DNA of 64,000 nucleotides. Origin: Chitinispirillales bacterium (lineage in GTDB: Bacteria; Fibrobacterota; Chitinivibrionia; Chitinivibrionales; Chitinispirillaceae). Position 1 is the stretch's first letter, and every line of letters starts with the position of its first letter. Of the stretch, positions 62,107 to 64,000 are shown piece by piece. A program made the position numbers and the translations under genes. The notes under the pieces are model-generated. The model was not told where the DNA came from and did no database searches. It saw only the letters and a list, made by a program, of their open reading frames with translations. The DNA lies in assembly GCA_031254105.1 (NCBI GenBank), contig JAIRVB010000046.1, positions 1 through 64,000 of the forward strand, written 5' to 3'.

Positions 62107-62441
62107 ACTTAGATGAGCCTGTAAAACTTTGCAGGCTCCGCTTCAATTCATTATCAAAGACTGCACAAAAACTGACAGCCATGCCGCATTCTAAAATGGT
62201 CAAATCCGGCATCTTTAAAGAGAGATAGATCCGCATAAAATTTGATGATCTATCTTTCACCAAATAAATCATCTTTTTTTACTTTTTATTTTACTTGATA
62301 TTATGATAATTACCGCAAAATTATTACCGCACTCAAACCGAATTCCTTATAGAGAAGATACTGCCGCCTGCGCACGGAAGTCATACATAAACACATATAA
62401 CAGAACTTTCTGACGCAAGGCGCAAAGTTTGGGAGGACATC
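62107..62441. other. Downstream of eno, upstream of DUF2795 pair
   Basis: A hairpin GAGCCTG/CAGGCTC (62115-62138) follows eno but lacks a T-run, a weak terminator. No gene seen. A possible promoter TTGATA-17-AAATTA starts near 62297. Confidence 0.4.
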
Positions 62442-62660
62442 ATGGGTGAGAAACTTAATTTAAAAGATATAGAACAATCTCTGAAAAATATGCATTTTCC
62501 GGCATCAAGAGATGAACTTGTTCAGTCCGCAAGAGACGCGCATGTTCCGGAGAATATAGTAAACGCTATTTCGAACATTCCTGACAGGGAATACTCAAGT
62601 CCGCTTGACGCGGCAAAAACATTTATTTCAAATGAGTTCAAGGGGCGTTTCAATGTTTGA
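62442..62660 (+). CDS. DUF2795 protein (first copy)
   Basis: A 72-residue protein: IEQSLKNMHFPASRDELVQSARDAHVPENIVNAISNIPDREYSSPLDAAKTF, the whole DUF2795 fold, which is small and helical and has no established function. RBS GGGAGGA. Paralogue of the next gene. Confidence 0.88.
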   Translation: MGEKLNLKDIEQSLKNMHFPASRDELVQSARDAHVPENIVNAISNIPDREYSSPLDAAKTFISNEFKGRFNV

Positions 62661-62889
62661 CAAATCTAATATTAAGGGAATAGAGCAATCTCTGCAAAAT
62701 ATGCGCTTTCCCGCAGCTAAAAACGATTTAATGCGGTTTGCGAGAGATGAGCGCGCTTCGCAAGCGGTTGTCAACGCGATTTCAAGTATTCCGGACAGAG
62801 AATACTCAAGTCCCCTTGACGCAGCGAAAGCTTACGCTTCAAGAGAAATCAAAGACCGGCCTATGGGACTTGATTCTTGTGATGATTGA
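62653..62889 (+). CDS. DUF2795 protein (second copy)
   Basis: A 78-residue protein from ATG 62653 (AAGGGGC upstream), overlapping the first copy by 8 bases. IEQSLQNMRFPAAKNDLMRFARDERASQAVVNAISSIPDREYSSPLDAAKAYA closely parallels its neighbour, indicating tandem duplication; the tail (MGLDSCDD) is acidic. Confidence 0.88.
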   Translation: MFDKSNIKGIEQSLQNMRFPAAKNDLMRFARDERASQAVVNAISSIPDREYSSPLDAAKAYASREIKDRPMGLDSCDD

Positions 62890-62915
62890 TAACAGGTAAA
62901 GATAAAAACAGAACA

Positions 62916-62947
62916 GGACAGGCTGGATTTACCCAGTCTGTCCTTTT
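62916..62947 (+). terminator. Terminator after the DUF2795 pair
   Basis: GGACAG-g-CTGG / CCAG-t-CTGTCC stem with ATTTAC-like loop followed by TTTT; 27 bases after the stop. Confidence 0.8.
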
Positions 62948-63028
62948 GGGTTGAGTTACTTCGCGCTTTTTTATTTGGAGGTTTATGCTGTCCGGTTTTT
63001 CTCAGGAATTTCCGCAATTTAATGACAG

Positions 63029-64000
63029 TCAATTTTGAGTTCTGAATTCTGAGTTCTGAGCTCTTTTATTCTTAGAAAACCTCTCCCCCCGCGGTACATT
63101 CATCTTTCCACGGAAACCGCGCCGCGCCGACATTCCTTTTTCCGGCGCGGGAGACGCGCGCTGAATAAGGGCCTCTTTCCCGCCCTTGTTTTTGAACTTC
63201 GCGAGTATTATTTCCGCCTGGGTAAGAGGCACCGTAACAAAAGAGAACCGGTCAAGTATCTGGATATCCTCAATAAGCTCTTTTGCGATACCGGCTTCAT
63301 TTACAATAAATTCGGTTAATAGTTTTTTTGTGGCTTTGCTGCTTTTCCCAAGCGCGATAAAGAGGCGCACACCCTCGCTTCTCTGATTGTTTTTGGCCTG
63401 TGATTCGCGGCCTCGTTCATCACGCCGCTCTTTTTTACGAAAAACCGGCGTAATCTGCCTGTAACTGCCTTTGTCAAGAATCCGTCCATATGAATTTTTA
63501 AGCACTGAGGCGAGAAGCGCCTGAGGATCCTTATCATTTGAAAGCAGTTCCTTTGCCCATGTTTCGAATATGGAACCGGAGAGATCCCCTGCTTCCCAAA
63601 AGCTCTTTGTGATACGGTCTCTCTTTTGTTCGATTATCTGAGAGACTTCGGGCACCTCTTTTCTTCTCATAGACGCGTTTACCGTTCTCTTGATAAACCC
63701 TAAACGGCTGAACTCCTGGGGAGTGATAAACGTAATGGCTGTACCTTGACTTCCCGCGCGTCCCGTTCGGCCTATGCGGTGCACATAACTTTCGGCATCC
63801 TGAGGCAAACCGTAATTGATTACATGCGAAAGATTACTTATGTCAATACCCCGCGCAGCCACATCCGTAGCGACAAGCATGGACAACTGTTTTTTTCTGA
63901 ACTTGCCGAGAATCATCTCTCTTTGCGCCTGAGAGATATCTCCGTGCAGCCCGTCCGCTGTATATCCCCTGTCTGAAAGATGGCGCACAAGCTCATCAAC
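63029..64000 (-). CDS. DEAD-box RNA helicase, C-terminal part (cut by window edge)
   Basis: The visible 323 residues cover the second RecA domain: LHGDISQAQREMILGKFR, VATDVAARGIDISNL (motif V) and YVHRIGRTGRAG (motif VI). A linker and a DbpA-type RNA-binding domain (VRLFIALGKSSKATKKLLTEFIVNEAG) follow, then a basic tail (RRGFRGKMNVPRGERF). Resembles DeaD/CsdA, acting in ribosome assembly and cold adaptation. The last residues (RAQNSEFRTQN) are encoded by a heptamer array. Confidence 0.93.
   Translation of the reverse strand, partial: VDELVRHLSDRGYTADGLHGDISQAQREMILGKFRKKQLSMLVATDVAARGIDISNLSHVINYGLPQDAESYVHRIGRTGRAGSQGTAITFITPQEFSRLGFIKRTVNASMRRKEVPEVSQIIEQKRDRITKSFWEAGDLSGSIFETWAKELLSNDKDPQALLASVLKNSYGRILDKGSYRQITPVFRKKERRDERGRESQAKNNQRSEGVRLFIALGKSSKATKKLLTEFIVNEAGIAKELIEDIQILDRFSFVTVPLTQAEIILAKFKNKGGKEALIQRASPAPEKGMSARRGFRGKMNVPRGERFSKNKRAQNSEFRTQN
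63033..63060. repeat. Heptamer array TTCTGAG/TTCTGAA
   Basis: Four 7-base units (TTTTGAG, TTCTGAA, TTCTGAG, TTCTGAG). It encodes the C-terminus of the helicase on the minus strand and provides sequence next to its stop. Confidence 0.8.

Noticed and set aside
1-64000. CRISPR array, rRNA operon, complete prophage or intact insertion sequence
   Set aside because: No regularly spaced identical repeats with unique spacers, no rRNA-like sequence, no transposase and no phage structural cluster were seen; heptamer arrays are too short-period to be CRISPR.

Overview
The window looks like a chromosomal segment of a Gram-negative FCB-group bacterium, most plausibly Fibrobacterota or a close relative; this is an inference, since no rRNA is present. 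It carries a 1224-residue secreted protein with a type IX secretion (T9SS) type A C-terminal sorting domain, a PorV-like outer-membrane barrel, several large secreted propeller/barrel proteins, a flagellin gene behind a sigma-28-type promoter, and housekeeping genes with strong AAGGAG-type ribosome binding sites (RBS).

Layout. 0-1 kb: 5' end of flagellin (minus strand) and tRNA-Gly(CCC). 1-12.6 kb: icd, then an envelope block (Cys-motif membrane protein, PorV-like barrel with propeller insert, M6-like pseudoprotease with T9SS tail, HExxH/propeller/barrel protein). 12.6-16.1 kb: aroD, a spore-photoproduct-lyase-like radical SAM protein, tcdA, and a COG0731 radical SAM enzyme. 16.4-19.2 kb: a regulatory cluster, receiver domain (REC) / SUMF1-like protein / REC plus sigma-54 AAA+ ATPase. 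20.3-24.9 kb: rplM-rpsI behind a probable structured leader, then rpsB-tsf-pyrH-frr. 24.9-31.3 kb: an accessory island with a DUF1016 nuclease, duplicated and broken gene pieces, and a 1275-residue AT-rich KAP-like membrane NTPase. 32-46.3 kb: ddh, PAS-GGDEF-EAL, aspS, a secreted FCB protein, an MFS transporter, a SpoU methyltransferase, Uma2, PspC, a nitrilase-family amidase, an M16 peptidase pair and a flavodoxin. 46.3-49.1 kb: PPOX-fold protein, MarR regulator, TPR protein and a small exported protein. 49.7-56.2 kb: a complete type I Wadjet anti-plasmid operon (jetABCD), followed by a HEPN pseudogene. 57.4-64 kb: PIN-PhoH ATPase, AmmeMemoRadiSam radical SAM enzyme, ferredoxin, enolase, two DUF2795 proteins and the C-terminal part of a DEAD-box helicase.

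Two regions look acquired: the DUF1016/KAP-like island, which carries scars of tandem duplication, and the Wadjet/HEPN segment, whose genes mostly lack Shine-Dalgarno (SD) sequences although the host genes have good ones. Intergenic DNA holds a family of heptanucleotide-based inverted repeats (TTCTGCA-like units, six hairpins), plus two other heptamer arrays. Some of these have invaded gene ends and now supply stop codons or the last residues of proteins. A recurrent 5' motif, AATCACTACC, precedes icd, the regulatory cluster, aspS and phoH.
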